Part shown: positions 24,836 through 33,129 of the stretch, in pieces
Position numbering within the stretch: the first letter of the stretch is position 1
How the letters are laid out: each line of letters begins with the position of its first letter
Assembly: GCA_964551965.1 (NCBI GenBank)
Contig: CAZKFB010000009.1
Coordinates: forward strand, 1 to 34,475
Length of the DNA: 34,475 nt
Direction: 5' to 3'
Source of the DNA: CAG-582 sp964551965
GTDB lineage: Bacteria; Bacillota_I; Bacilli_A; RF39; UBA660
The notes under the pieces: generated by a model
The model's input: only the letters and a program-made list of their open reading frames with translations
Told to the model about the DNA's origin: nothing
Database searches by the model: none
Made by a program: the position numbers and the translations under genes

Positions 24836-25822
24836 ATGTTTGATAAATGGTATGAATCTGCTAAGACACTTTTAAATCTCTATAAGAAATTAACGGAATT
24901 AAAGATAGAGGGGAAAGATAAAACTGAAGAATACAGTGTAGTCGTCAGTTTACTTGAAAGTGCAATAAGATTTGAAAATGATAAAATTGAAAAAATTGAT
25001 TTTAATGATGAAAATTTAGGAGACCTATATGAATTAATACTAGAGCATATTAATGTAGATAAGCCATTAACTATTAACGATACATTAACTAATGACGATA
25101 TTTTAATATATACAAGAATGCATAATATAGCTGAAGATATTGATTATAATAAAAGAGATTCTAAGGCCAAAGATATTCCTAAAAATAATCTTAATGAAAT
25201 CATTGCATCTCTTATTATTGAAACTGATGAAAGAGAGACAAAGTTTAGTCATGCCTTTCAAAGCTATGCTGGTTTCAATATAATATATATCATTAATCAA
25301 GCAATAAAATCGACAAAGAATCAAGGCACTAGAGAATTCCTAATTAGATTACTATTCTCATCTATCTATGTCAATCCAATTTATGAAGAATTTTTTAAGA
25401 AATCAAAATCTATTTCTCAACCAATTAATATATCTTTATATCTATCTGTATTAATAGAAGATGATTATTCAAAAGACAATTTAATGGAAGATATCATGTA
25501 TAACATTATAGACTATACTATCGAAGAAATAGAAATCGAAATAAATAAGAAAGATATAGATCTATTAGATAAAAATGAATACTATGAATATATTAAAAAC
25601 TTAACAAATATTATAGGTAAACTAATTAGTTTATTAGATACCAGTATCGTTGATACAGTAGAAGAAAGAATTAAGAATGTTATTAATTCGAAAGAGAGAA
25701 CAGATAATATTCGCATAGTTAATGAAATAATGTATATGTTTGATAGTGCGCGTAGTATTATAAAGAAATGTGCTAAAGAAAGGAAATTAAAATATGGAAA
25801 GACTACTAAAGAAACAAATTGA
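24836..25822 (+). CDS. Unknown helical protein, first of a paralogous pair
   Basis: A 328-aa soluble, acidic and Ile/Asn/Lys-rich protein without signal peptide, TM helix or recognisable catalytic motif. It appears homologous to the product of the next gene: LESAIRFENDKIEKI (40-54) aligns with MDAALDIEKKKVSKI, NIIYIIN (148-154) with NFVYVLN, and VNPIYEEFF (179-187) with ISPTYDSIFF, in the same order and similar spacing. The start follows AAAGAAGGT and has its own extended -10 promoter. It overlaps the next gene by 29 bp in another frame, so the two are translated together and may form a complex. I do not recognise the family. Confidence 0.7.
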   Translation: MFDKWYESAKTLLNLYKKLTELKIEGKDKTEEYSVVVSLLESAIRFENDKIEKIDFNDENLGDLYELILEHINVDKPLTINDTLTNDDILIYTRMHNIAEDIDYNKRDSKAKDIPKNNLNEIIASLIIETDERETKFSHAFQSYAGFNIIYIINQAIKSTKNQGTREFLIRLLFSSIYVNPIYEEFFKKSKSISQPINISLYLSVLIEDDYSKDNLMEDIMYNIIDYTIEEIEIEINKKDIDLLDKNEYYEYIKNLTNIIGKLISLLDTSIVDTVEERIKNVINSKERTDNIRIVNEIMYMFDSARSIIKKCAKERKLKYGKTTKETN

Positions 25823-26699
25823 TGATCTATTAGAATATTCTTTAGCTCTTAAGAATATGTTTGTAAGGTTAGCTCAAAGTGAAGCGTATCCGGAAGAAAT
25901 GAATGAGGAAGATAAACAAGAAATAACTGATATTCTATATGTAATGGATGCTGCTTTAGATATAGAGAAAAAGAAAGTAAGTAAGATACATGTGTGCACT
26001 TCAGATTTAGACGCTATTGAAGGTTATCTACTAAGATTTCATGAATTTACTGCTTATGAAGATTTTGTATATGAAAATAATGAATTAGAAAGACTTCGTG
26101 TATATAATAAATTATTACATAAATACTTAATGGAAAGACAAGATAATGGAACTGCTAGTAAAGAAGAATTAATTTCTAATTCATTTACAAGAGCAATCGA
26201 CTCTAACTTCGTATATGTTCTAAATGAACATATGAAGAATCCGGAAGTAGTTAATCTATATAGTTTTTTTAAGTATGGAAAGATATTTATATCCCCTACT
26301 TATGATTCTATTTTCTTTCCTCAACAACGAGTTGATAATATAAAACCAATTACTTATTATCCTGTCCTAGGTCGTAATGATCTAACTAATGATTTAATTA
26401 AATATGGACTTCAAGAAATAAGAAAAGAATTTAATGGAGTTATCGATACTCTATATAATGGGTTTACGAATGAAGCGTTGGAAGATGAAGAAAACGAAGT
26501 AAGAGCTGTATCTATGGGAATGACTCTAATTGCTTTCCTATCAACTTCTTTTGATATTAAATTCATTGATGGAAGATATATAGAATATTGGAATAGAAAA
26601 AAAGAAGATGAAGAATACACTGATGTCAATGATATGATTAAATCTTCCCTAGAACAAAGCAAAAAAATTGTATTAGAACAAAAAGAAAAGAGAAATTAA
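25794..26699 (+). CDS. Unknown helical protein, second of a paralogous pair
   Basis: A 301-aa soluble acidic protein, diverged from its upstream neighbour (see shared blocks there). The C-terminal ~60 residues (from GMTLIAFLSTSFDIKFIDGRYIEY) end in a charged helix with EQSKKIVLEQKEKRN. The conserved pieces N-[FI]-[VI]-Y-[VI]-[LI]-N and [IV]-[SN]-P-x-Y-[DE] are shared by both proteins and may mark the core of the fold. The ATG is inside the end of the upstream gene with AAAGGAAA 6 nt before it. Its TAA shares TTAA with the stop of the convergent gene, inside the bidirectional terminator. Function unknown. Confidence 0.7.
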   Translation: MERLLKKQIDDLLEYSLALKNMFVRLAQSEAYPEEMNEEDKQEITDILYVMDAALDIEKKKVSKIHVCTSDLDAIEGYLLRFHEFTAYEDFVYENNELERLRVYNKLLHKYLMERQDNGTASKEELISNSFTRAIDSNFVYVLNEHMKNPEVVNLYSFFKYGKIFISPTYDSIFFPQQRVDNIKPITYYPVLGRNDLTNDLIKYGLQEIRKEFNGVIDTLYNGFTNEALEDEENEVRAVSMGMTLIAFLSTSFDIKFIDGRYIEYWNRKKEDEEYTDVNDMIKSSLEQSKKIVLEQKEKRN

Positions 26700-26712
26700 A
26701 TTTCTCTTTTTT
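26686..26712. terminator. Bidirectional terminator covering two stop codons
   Basis: AAAAGAGAAA pairs with TTTCTCTTTT around TTAAA; both convergent stop codons are in the loop. T-tracts follow on both strands. Confidence 0.85.
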
Positions 26713-27166
26713 CTATTACTATACCCGGAGATTTAACTTCTCCTTGTAAATCACTACTTGCAATACCTAAAGTAACATCAACACTAGTCTCATTATAGTT
26801 TTCAATTACTATCTTATATTCATATACACTATGACTAGGTATAGTTTCCTTTATTTCATCAACTGTATATACTTCTAGATTAGTTTCATTCTTAGTTTGA
26901 TAATAAAGTTCATATTTAGTTTCATAATTATTATTACTTATAATATATACATGAAACTCAACTGTCTCTTGAGGATTAACAGTAATAGTTCCATTAGTTA
27001 ATGAATCACTTTGTAATCTATTATCAATTTCATTTATCTTTAATAAACCAGTCTTACTTGATTCATCTACATAGTAAGAAAATGAAATAGAAAACAATCC
27101 CATAACAATAGTTAACATAAATATAATACTAAAATAAATATTTCTCTTGCGTTTAAAAAAGTTCAT
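26696..27166 (-). CDS. Exported/anchored beta-rich protein of unknown function
   Basis: A 156-aa protein with an Arg/Lys-rich N-terminus (FFKRKRNIYF) and one hydrophobic segment (about 13-32), then an extracytoplasmic domain with alternating hydrophobic residues (VEFHVYIISNNNYETKYELYY, then YEYKIVIENYNETSVDVTLGI), suggesting a single Ig-like or TasA/camelysin-like beta-sandwich. No LPxTG motif and no lipobox Cys, so it is probably a membrane-anchored surface protein. The ATG (27166) follows AAAGGTATGTGA. An extended -10 promoter (27193-27201) precedes it, but no terminator separates it from degV, so it may also be read from the degV promoter. Family not recognised. Confidence 0.65.
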   Translation of the reverse strand: MNFFKRKRNIYFSIIFMLTIVMGLFSISFSYYVDESSKTGLLKINEIDNRLQSDSLTNGTITVNPQETVEFHVYIISNNNYETKYELYYQTKNETNLEVYTVDEIKETIPSHSVYEYKIVIENYNETSVDVTLGIASSDLQGEVKSPGIVIEKREI

Positions 27167-27192
27167 AATATTCACATACCTTTTCTAAGAAC

Positions 27193-27201
27193 ATTATAGC
27201 A
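27193..27201 (-). promoter_or_regulatory. Extended -10 promoter of the exported protein gene
   Basis: The minus strand reads TGCTATAAT; +1 near 27186, leader about 20 nt. Confidence 0.6.
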
Positions 27202-27218
27202 TACTATATTGTTTTTTT

Positions 27219-28073
27219 CTATTGCTTTTTCTTATAACATAAACTAATTGAATCAGTACCTACGAATGAAGTATTAGAACAGCCAAATTTAGATTTAACA
27301 GGATCTAACTCCATTACTTTAGTTATATTTTCTGAGAAGTATAATTCTTCATCATTAAGTAAAGTTGATACTATTGCATATTTATCAGTATAATCATCAA
27401 AAAGTCTTTCCATCATAACATCTTTGATTAGTCTTTCATCACTTTTTGCCATAATTGGTCTAAGTAATCCAAATCTAGTCATTGAAAGTAAATAATATTT
27501 TTTATGACTCGTAGTTAGTTTAGCCTGTCTTGAATTAATTATTCTATGATCTTTAGGTATAGTTGGATCATTAGCTATAACATCCATACGATATCTTGAT
27601 TTATTAGTCTTAACATATCTTACTATTTCATCAAAATCATATTGCATATCAATCATCTTGGCGGCATCTAATACTAGGAACCCTAAAGCCATTGAAGTTG
27701 TATTAGAATCAATTATTGCTACTCTTGCCTTTATATGATCAGAAAAATACTTTAAAACTGCTGACTTAATTGCAATTTCACTTTCTGGATATAGCATACC
27801 CGAAGAAGTAATAAATATTATCTCATCATACTTTTCATCTAATTCATTTAACACTTTCAATACATCATTCTTATCAAGTTTAATGCAAACAGGTCTCATT
27901 CCTAAATTCATGCTTTGGGAAAAAGATCTTTTATTAATTCTATTGTCTTTTAAATATTCATCTTTAGTAAAATGTACTGTATAAGGAATAACTTTAATAT
28001 TATCACTAAAAATACTTATCATATGTTCAGGAATATCACATCCTGAATCTGTTATTATTATTGTTTTACCCAT
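27219..28073 (-). CDS. DegV family fatty acid-binding protein
   Basis: A 284-aa DegV protein. IIITDSGCDIP (4-14) is the family start, IKVIPYTVHF follows, then IIFITSSGMLYPES with the conserved T-S-S lipid-headgroup contact, VAIIDSNTTSMALGFLVLDAA, and a C-terminal lobe ending in GTDSISLCY. DegV/FakB proteins bind a fatty acid and present it to the kinase FakA for phosphorylation, feeding exogenous fatty acids into phospholipid synthesis; this fits with the PlsC elsewhere in the window. FakA is not present here. The ATG follows AAAGGAG at 8 nt. The promoter is an extended -10 box divergent from that of the CmpB-family gene. Confidence 0.9.
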   Translation of the reverse strand: MGKTIIITDSGCDIPEHMISIFSDNIKVIPYTVHFTKDEYLKDNRINKRSFSQSMNLGMRPVCIKLDKNDVLKVLNELDEKYDEIIFITSSGMLYPESEIAIKSAVLKYFSDHIKARVAIIDSNTTSMALGFLVLDAAKMIDMQYDFDEIVRYVKTNKSRYRMDVIANDPTIPKDHRIINSRQAKLTTSHKKYYLLSMTRFGLLRPIMAKSDERLIKDVMMERLFDDYTDKYAIVSTLLNDEELYFSENITKVMELDPVKSKFGCSNTSFVGTDSISLCYKKKQ

Positions 28074-28097
28074 AACAAAACTCCTTTAATGACTACT

Positions 28098-28106
28098 ATT
28101 ATAGCA
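28098..28106 (-). promoter_or_regulatory. Extended -10 promoter of degV
   Basis: The minus strand reads TGCTATAAT; +1 near 28091, leader about 18 nt. Confidence 0.65.
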
Positions 28107-28142
28107 TAATTTTTTTAAGATAAACAAAAAAATAATATAGTA

Positions 28143-28151
28143 TGTTATAAT
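28143..28151 (+). promoter_or_regulatory. Extended -10 promoter of the CmpB-family gene
   Basis: TGTTATAAT; +1 near 28158, inside the ribosome site AAGAGGTGA, so the leader would be about 10 nt and may lack part of that site. Confidence 0.6.
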
Positions 28152-28167
28152 ATAAGAGGTGAATACA

Positions 28168-28902
28168 ATGGAAAAATTAATTTATATTATTATGCTGTTT
28201 TTTGTATATTCTTTTTTAGGTTGGCTAATGGAAGTTGTATTATCTTTATTCCAACATCATAAATTTATCGATAGAGGATTCTTAATTGGTCCCTTATGTC
28301 CAATATATGGATTTGGAGGAGTAGCAATATATATTCTATTGAATAAATATATGAAAGATCCAATTATACTATTTCTAATATCTGTTATTATATGTTCTAT
28401 ACTTGAATACTTTACTTCATATATTATGGAAAAAGTATTTAAGAATCGTTGGTGGGACTATTCAAATATGAAATATAATATCAATGGAAGAATATGTTTA
28501 GAATGTGCAATCCCTTTCGGATTCGGAGCATGCTTCCTAATGTATATAGTTAATCCTTTACTACAATCTATATTCAACATTATTAGTATAAATGTATGGA
28601 AAATAGTATTAATAATTCTTCTATTACTTCTATTAGTAGACTTAATAATATCATTTAAAATTATTATTAACTTAAAAAATATTTCTAATTCCATTAGATG
28701 TGATTCTACGGAAGCAATTACTAAGAAAGTAAAAGAGATATTAAAAGGAAAGAATGTCTTACATCGTAGACTTCTATCTTCATTCCCTGATATGAAAGTA
28801 AAAAATAAATTATCTATTCTTAAAGATAGAATATTAAAAGATAAAGAAAAAGTAAAAGAAGAAAAAAAGAATATAAAGAATAAATTAAAAAAACGTAAGT
28901 AA
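28168..28902 (+). CDS. CmpB-family membrane protein (putative ABC transporter permease, PF06541-like)
   Basis: A 244-aa membrane protein. Residues 1-165 carry the family pattern: FLGWLMEVV, RGFLIGPLCPIYGFG, a second helix pair, LEYFTSYIMEKVF, RWWDYS, and NGRICLECAIPFGFGACF, with about five TM helices. The family is annotated as putative ABC permease but its function is not established. The C-terminal ~75 residues are a very basic cytoplasmic tail ending in a Lys/Glu coiled segment. The ATG at 28168 follows AAGAGGTGA; the in-frame GTG at 28159 is in that site. Its TAA stop is inside a 28-bp perfect palindrome shared with the convergent operon. Confidence 0.85.
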   Translation: MEKLIYIIMLFFVYSFLGWLMEVVLSLFQHHKFIDRGFLIGPLCPIYGFGGVAIYILLNKYMKDPIILFLISVIICSILEYFTSYIMEKVFKNRWWDYSNMKYNINGRICLECAIPFGFGACFLMYIVNPLLQSIFNIISINVWKIVLIILLLLLLVDLIISFKIIINLKNISNSIRCDSTEAITKKVKEILKGKNVLHRRLLSSFPDMKVKNKLSILKDRILKDKEKVKEEKKNIKNKLKKRK

Positions 28903-28917
28903 TATTACTTACGTTTT
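28890..28917. terminator. Bidirectional terminator, 28-bp perfect palindrome
   Basis: Bases 28890-28903 are the exact reverse complement of 28904-28917 (core ACGTAAGTAA). It contains the stop codons of both convergent genes; short T-tracts on both strands. Confidence 0.8.
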
Positions 28918-31900
28918 ATAATGTATTCATTTAAATAATTAATTTTATCTTCCTTAGTCATTATTTCATATTCACGAACACTGTTGATATCTACTTCAGC
29001 TATTTTTGCTATATATTCATCAGTTAATGAACTATTACTTACTTGAACTAATTTTAGATATATTATTTTTCTTTCTTCATCACTTAAATAATTAACTACT
29101 CTTAAGAATAATGGGCTTACCATCAATCGTTTAATGACATCTTTTTTACCTAAGTGTATTAAATAATTGAAAGCTTCTTTAGGATCATCTAAATCATCAA
29201 TATGACTTAAATAAAAGTTAACTAATGTTTCCTCACTTATCATAAGTAAATCAATTATCGTATTTGAATCATTTAATTCATTATAAGCACTCATTATGAT
29301 ATCATCCGTTAATTCTTCATCTACTATATCTAATTCTTCAGTACCAGTTAATCTGATATCAAATAGATCATTAGTTAAAGCTAAGTATCCATTATCTCCC
29401 AAATCCATCATATCTAATTTTATTGGTGTTTGTTTTTTAACTTCTATTATTTCTTCTTTTATCTCTTCTACTTTTGGAATAGTACCACCAATTATCTTTG
29501 TACGATATTTATCAACGTTTGTTTTAATAGAACGAATGAATGAATTATAATTTCTCTTATTTCCTTTAAATTCATAAGATTCCTTTAGATTATAATTCTT
29601 ATCATAAACATCTCTAAAATCACTCATACATTTTGAATGACTGGCATCTAAATAATTAATTATATAGTTTCTAAGAACTTCTTTTAATCCATCAGTATCA
29701 GTTTCTAAATAGAACTGTTCGAAGAAATTATCAGCTAACATGAATAATCCTCTACCATATGTATTAGTTAATCTCTTATTTATTGCTTTTATAAATACAC
29801 TTATAACAGTTTTATTAGCATTTAATAATTCTATATCATTACATTCTTTATCTAGATTAGGTCCAAATAATTGTAGAGAAAGATTAGCAGCAATTGCTCT
29901 ACTTCCACGAACTATTTTTAATATTGTTTTCTTTCTATCTTCAGGTACTTTCTCTTCTCCACTAAATAAGAAATTATCATAGAAATTATTAGTATTGATT
30001 GTTACTCTTTTTCTTATTGCTTTTTTCTCTACTACTTTTGGTTCTTTAGTTAATCTCTTAATTACTTTATCAAAAGTAGCTGCTTCACTAGTATTAAGTA
30101 TCATTGGTCTAACTAGTTTAAGCTTATCATCATACATGAAATTAATATATTTCTTGAAACGATCAATATCCGGACCTTTCATAGTATTAAGTTTGTCTCT
30201 TAATTTTTCAATTGATTCTTCACGATTTAATATATCAACATTTAAGTATTCTAATAAATCGTCTTTTAAAACAAAATCTGATATATCTTTAGCAAATAGA
30301 TTATTAATAACTTTTATCGAAGCTTTAATTAAAACCTTATCTTTTGATGGTATTTGTAATTCAGGACATTTATACTCATTTAAATTATCACCATAGACAT
30401 CTTTTAGTATAAGAGAAAAAGCAGATTCATGTATATTAATATTAAATTTAATTCTATTAATTACTTTATCCCTATCAGATTCATTATAATTAATATCAAA
30501 ATTATCTAATATATCTTTTGGTAATGTTAATGTATAAGTTTCTTTCTTGTTATAAGTTCTTTTAGGTGCAGTCTTACCTCTTCTATATCTAGCCCTAATA
30601 TCTCTAATTAAAGAGCGAACAGCTATAATGTCATCTTCTGTTGGTTCTACTGATTCATTTAATTCTTTTATTTCTTCCCCATATAGTTTCTTAACACTTG
30701 CTATATGTTTAGATTTACTATTATTAACAAATGCACGAGCATCTCTTGTTAATTCTTCTAAAGGTATATCAGTATTTATTTCACTTAAGAATGAGAAGAA
30801 ATCTTTTGGTAATATATTTTTTGCCTTCTTAATCTTTTGGCGCTCTTTAACAAATGGAACTACTTTTTTGATATAAGCATTTAAGTCAAGATTAAATTTA
30901 TTGATAATTAAAAGTTCATAATTAGTTAATTCTACTTCACTATTAAATGAGTGGAAATCTTCTCCATAAACTTTCATTAGAATTCTTTTTGTAGAGCTAT
31001 CTACACTATTAACATATTTATAAGTTTCTTTAATAATTTTAATTCTTCTATCCCCATTAGTACGACCATTAATCGCCATATCACTTATAGACTTAGGTAA
31101 AGTTGCACCAAATACTTTAATAAATATTTGTCTACGATAATATTTAATTGTTGATTTATCTTGTTTTGTTAATTCTATATCACTTCTTAAATTGTAATCA
31201 TTATCATAGAACTTAAAGAATGACTCTTTATAATTAGAATTATCCATAGCTTTTTTAATTTCTTCTTTGATTAGTCTATTCTCTTCCTCACTTCCATTTT
31301 GGTCAATGAAGAAATCAAAGAAAGAAGTTGATTTCGTATATCTAGACGGTTTTCTTTTCTTCAAATTATTAGCATTAGAATTAATATGTTTTCCTATTTC
31401 ATCTAATAATGAATTCAACAATTTGATTTGTTCATCTGATAAATTAACTGATGTTTGAAGTTTATTATAATCTTTTCCATAAAGCATTACAGCAACATAT
31501 TTTCCTTTAGAAGATGATTCATTAATAAACCTTGTTATTTCTGCATCTAATCTTTCTTTATAATCTACAGACATTCCAGCCTTATGAAAGTATACAAATA
31601 TACTAGCTTTATATGTATTTAGCATTTCTAATGAATGAGCTACATAAGCACTTATTTTATCTATTGCTTGATTAATTACATCTACATCACTTGAAGATAT
31701 ATTTGCATAAATATTTAATTCTTTATAGTCTTCTCCATATAGTAATTGTAATAATTTCTTTTCTTCATCACTCAATGTATCTATGGCATTTAAAACCATT
31801 TCATATACTAAGTTAACTCTTTCTTCACTCATATAAGATTTCTTAAAGTAATTAATAAATTGTTTCTTATAAGCTTTTGAAATTGAAGAACATACATTAA

Positions 31901-33128
31901 TATAATCTTTAATTTCACTAACAATTTCTCTTAACTTTTTAATATCATTTCTTGAAGAATAAACGTTAGGAATTAGTTCTAAAGTATCTAAGTCATAGAA
32001 TAAACTTAAATATTCCTTTACTTCTTCATGATTACTTACATAATGAGCAAATATTTCCATTGCTAAAGGATGTTTTTTATTTTCAAAATACATATTTATT
32101 TTTTCTTTGAATCCATTATCTTTAGTAAGTATTACACGGTCATCTACATATATCTTACCTGTATTTTTATAACGAACATCAAGTATTCTTTGAATGTATC
32201 TTCTTGTTCTTACTCTTACATCATTAAAAATATTTCTCTCATCCTTAGACAAATTAATATTAGGTACAACATGATTATAGTCATCGCCAAATATCTTCTT
32301 AATTACTTGACGTTTATTATCATCTAACGTATTAAGAAAGTCGATAACGATTTCTCTCTTTTCACGTTTTTGAGCAATTGTATCATCTTTATCAAAGAAA
32401 TAATCAAAATATGAAGTATATCTAAACCCAGAACCATAAGATGTTGTTCTATCGATAAAAGATTTATTATAAGTTCTTTTATTAGGAGCATCTTCTCCCT
32501 CATTTATTTTAGCTTTTTCTTGTTCAATCTTAATATATTCTGGAAGTTTATTTTGAATATCCAATAATACTTCCTTTATCTTATTTTGCGTATAATTAGG
32601 AAATAGCTTTAAAATTACTTCCATTGGCATCTTACTTCTAGCAATACCATAATAATATAAATACATTCTCTTATGATCATTATTCATAACATGATCCATT
32701 GCTGCTTCTAAGATATCTTCAGATACTCCAAAATGTGCTAAAACGGAACTTTTATTTGGTAATAAAGAAACTACTTTTGGTTTTGCAACTTCGGAAAGTG
32801 CTCGCAACATACTTAATATTTGAACATCACTTTTTTTACGAAAACGATCTAATATTTGTTCATCTTTTTCTTTATATACTTCAACTAAAACTTTAATTCC
32901 CTGAGCATAAGAATCAACTCTTCTTAAAGCACTAATAAGAAATTCATTTTCCGAATAACTTAAGAATCTAACTCCGCCAACTCCATCATATTTATCACCA
33001 TATCTTTTCTTCAAAATAGCTATACTTCTAGATTCTTGACTAAGGGCAGCAAGCGCTAAGTCAACATACTTTTTATTCTCTTTGCCAAATACTTCATATA
33101 TTGTGTTTGTAGATGTATTATACTTCAT
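28905..33128 (-). CDS. Giant repeat protein (about 13 repeats) with sigma-region-4-like segments
   Basis: A 1407-aa soluble, mainly helical, basic protein. I count about 13 copies of a unit centred on [LIV]-[YF]-G-[DE]-[DN]-[YL], followed 10-12 residues later by an L-[ST]-x-x-[DE] turn and a long helix ending in Y-I. Centres are at about residues 43, 160, 280, 378, 464, 550, 641, 721, 816, 912, 999, 1088 and 1175, mostly 80-100 apart; many units open with an aromatic block (FDYFF, FFDFF, DFFSF, NFYDNF, NFFEQF). The second unit (YYYGIARSKMPMEVILKLF, then PNYTQNKIKEVL) and the C-terminus (LSDEERKIIYLKL, then LTDEYIAKIAEVDINSVREYE) look like sigma-70 region 4 helix-turn-helices, so the repeat may be a degenerate form of that fold; this is inference. 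No signal or TM segment. The ATG is 1 nt after the stop of the upstream gene, with AAAGGAG before it. Confidence 0.75.
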   Translation of the reverse strand: MKYNTSTNTIYEVFGKENKKYVDLALAALSQESRSIAILKKRYGDKYDGVGGVRFLSYSENEFLISALRRVDSYAQGIKVLVEVYKEKDEQILDRFRKKSDVQILSMLRALSEVAKPKVVSLLPNKSSVLAHFGVSEDILEAAMDHVMNNDHKRMYLYYYGIARSKMPMEVILKLFPNYTQNKIKEVLLDIQNKLPEYIKIEQEKAKINEGEDAPNKRTYNKSFIDRTTSYGSGFRYTSYFDYFFDKDDTIAQKREKREIVIDFLNTLDDNKRQVIKKIFGDDYNHVVPNINLSKDERNIFNDVRVRTRRYIQRILDVRYKNTGKIYVDDRVILTKDNGFKEKINMYFENKKHPLAMEIFAHYVSNHEEVKEYLSLFYDLDTLELIPNVYSSRNDIKKLREIVSEIKDYINVCSSISKAYKKQFINYFKKSYMSEERVNLVYEMVLNAIDTLSDEEKKLLQLLYGEDYKELNIYANISSSDVDVINQAIDKISAYVAHSLEMLNTYKASIFVYFHKAGMSVDYKERLDAEITRFINESSSKGKYVAVMLYGKDYNKLQTSVNLSDEQIKLLNSLLDEIGKHINSNANNLKKRKPSRYTKSTSFFDFFIDQNGSEEENRLIKEEIKKAMDNSNYKESFFKFYDNDYNLRSDIELTKQDKSTIKYYRRQIFIKVFGATLPKSISDMAINGRTNGDRRIKIIKETYKYVNSVDSSTKRILMKVYGEDFHSFNSEVELTNYELLIINKFNLDLNAYIKKVVPFVKERQKIKKAKNILPKDFFSFLSEINTDIPLEELTRDARAFVNNSKSKHIASVKKLYGEEIKELNESVEPTEDDIIAVRSLIRDIRARYRRGKTAPKRTYNKKETYTLTLPKDILDNFDINYNESDRDKVINRIKFNINIHESAFSLILKDVYGDNLNEYKCPELQIPSKDKVLIKASIKVINNLFAKDISDFVLKDDLLEYLNVDILNREESIEKLRDKLNTMKGPDIDRFKKYINFMYDDKLKLVRPMILNTSEAATFDKVIKRLTKEPKVVEKKAIRKRVTINTNNFYDNFLFSGEEKVPEDRKKTILKIVRGSRAIAANLSLQLFGPNLDKECNDIELLNANKTVISVFIKAINKRLTNTYGRGLFMLADNFFEQFYLETDTDGLKEVLRNYIINYLDASHSKCMSDFRDVYDKNYNLKESYEFKGNKRNYNSFIRSIKTNVDKYRTKIIGGTIPKVEEIKEEIIEVKKQTPIKLDMMDLGDNGYLALTNDLFDIRLTGTEELDIVDEELTDDIIMSAYNELNDSNTIIDLLMISEETLVNFYLSHIDDLDDPKEAFNYLIHLGKKDVIKRLMVSPLFLRVVNYLSDEERKIIYLKLVQVSNSSLTDEYIAKIAEVDINSVREYEIMTKEDKINYLNEYIIKRK

Positions 33129-33129
33129 A

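Noticed and set aside
29296..30876. Several plus-strand ORFs opposite the giant repeat gene.
   Set aside because: They are antisense shadows with no ribosome sites and low-complexity Ser/Leu/Ile-rich products; the minus-strand frame is continuous for 1407 codons.
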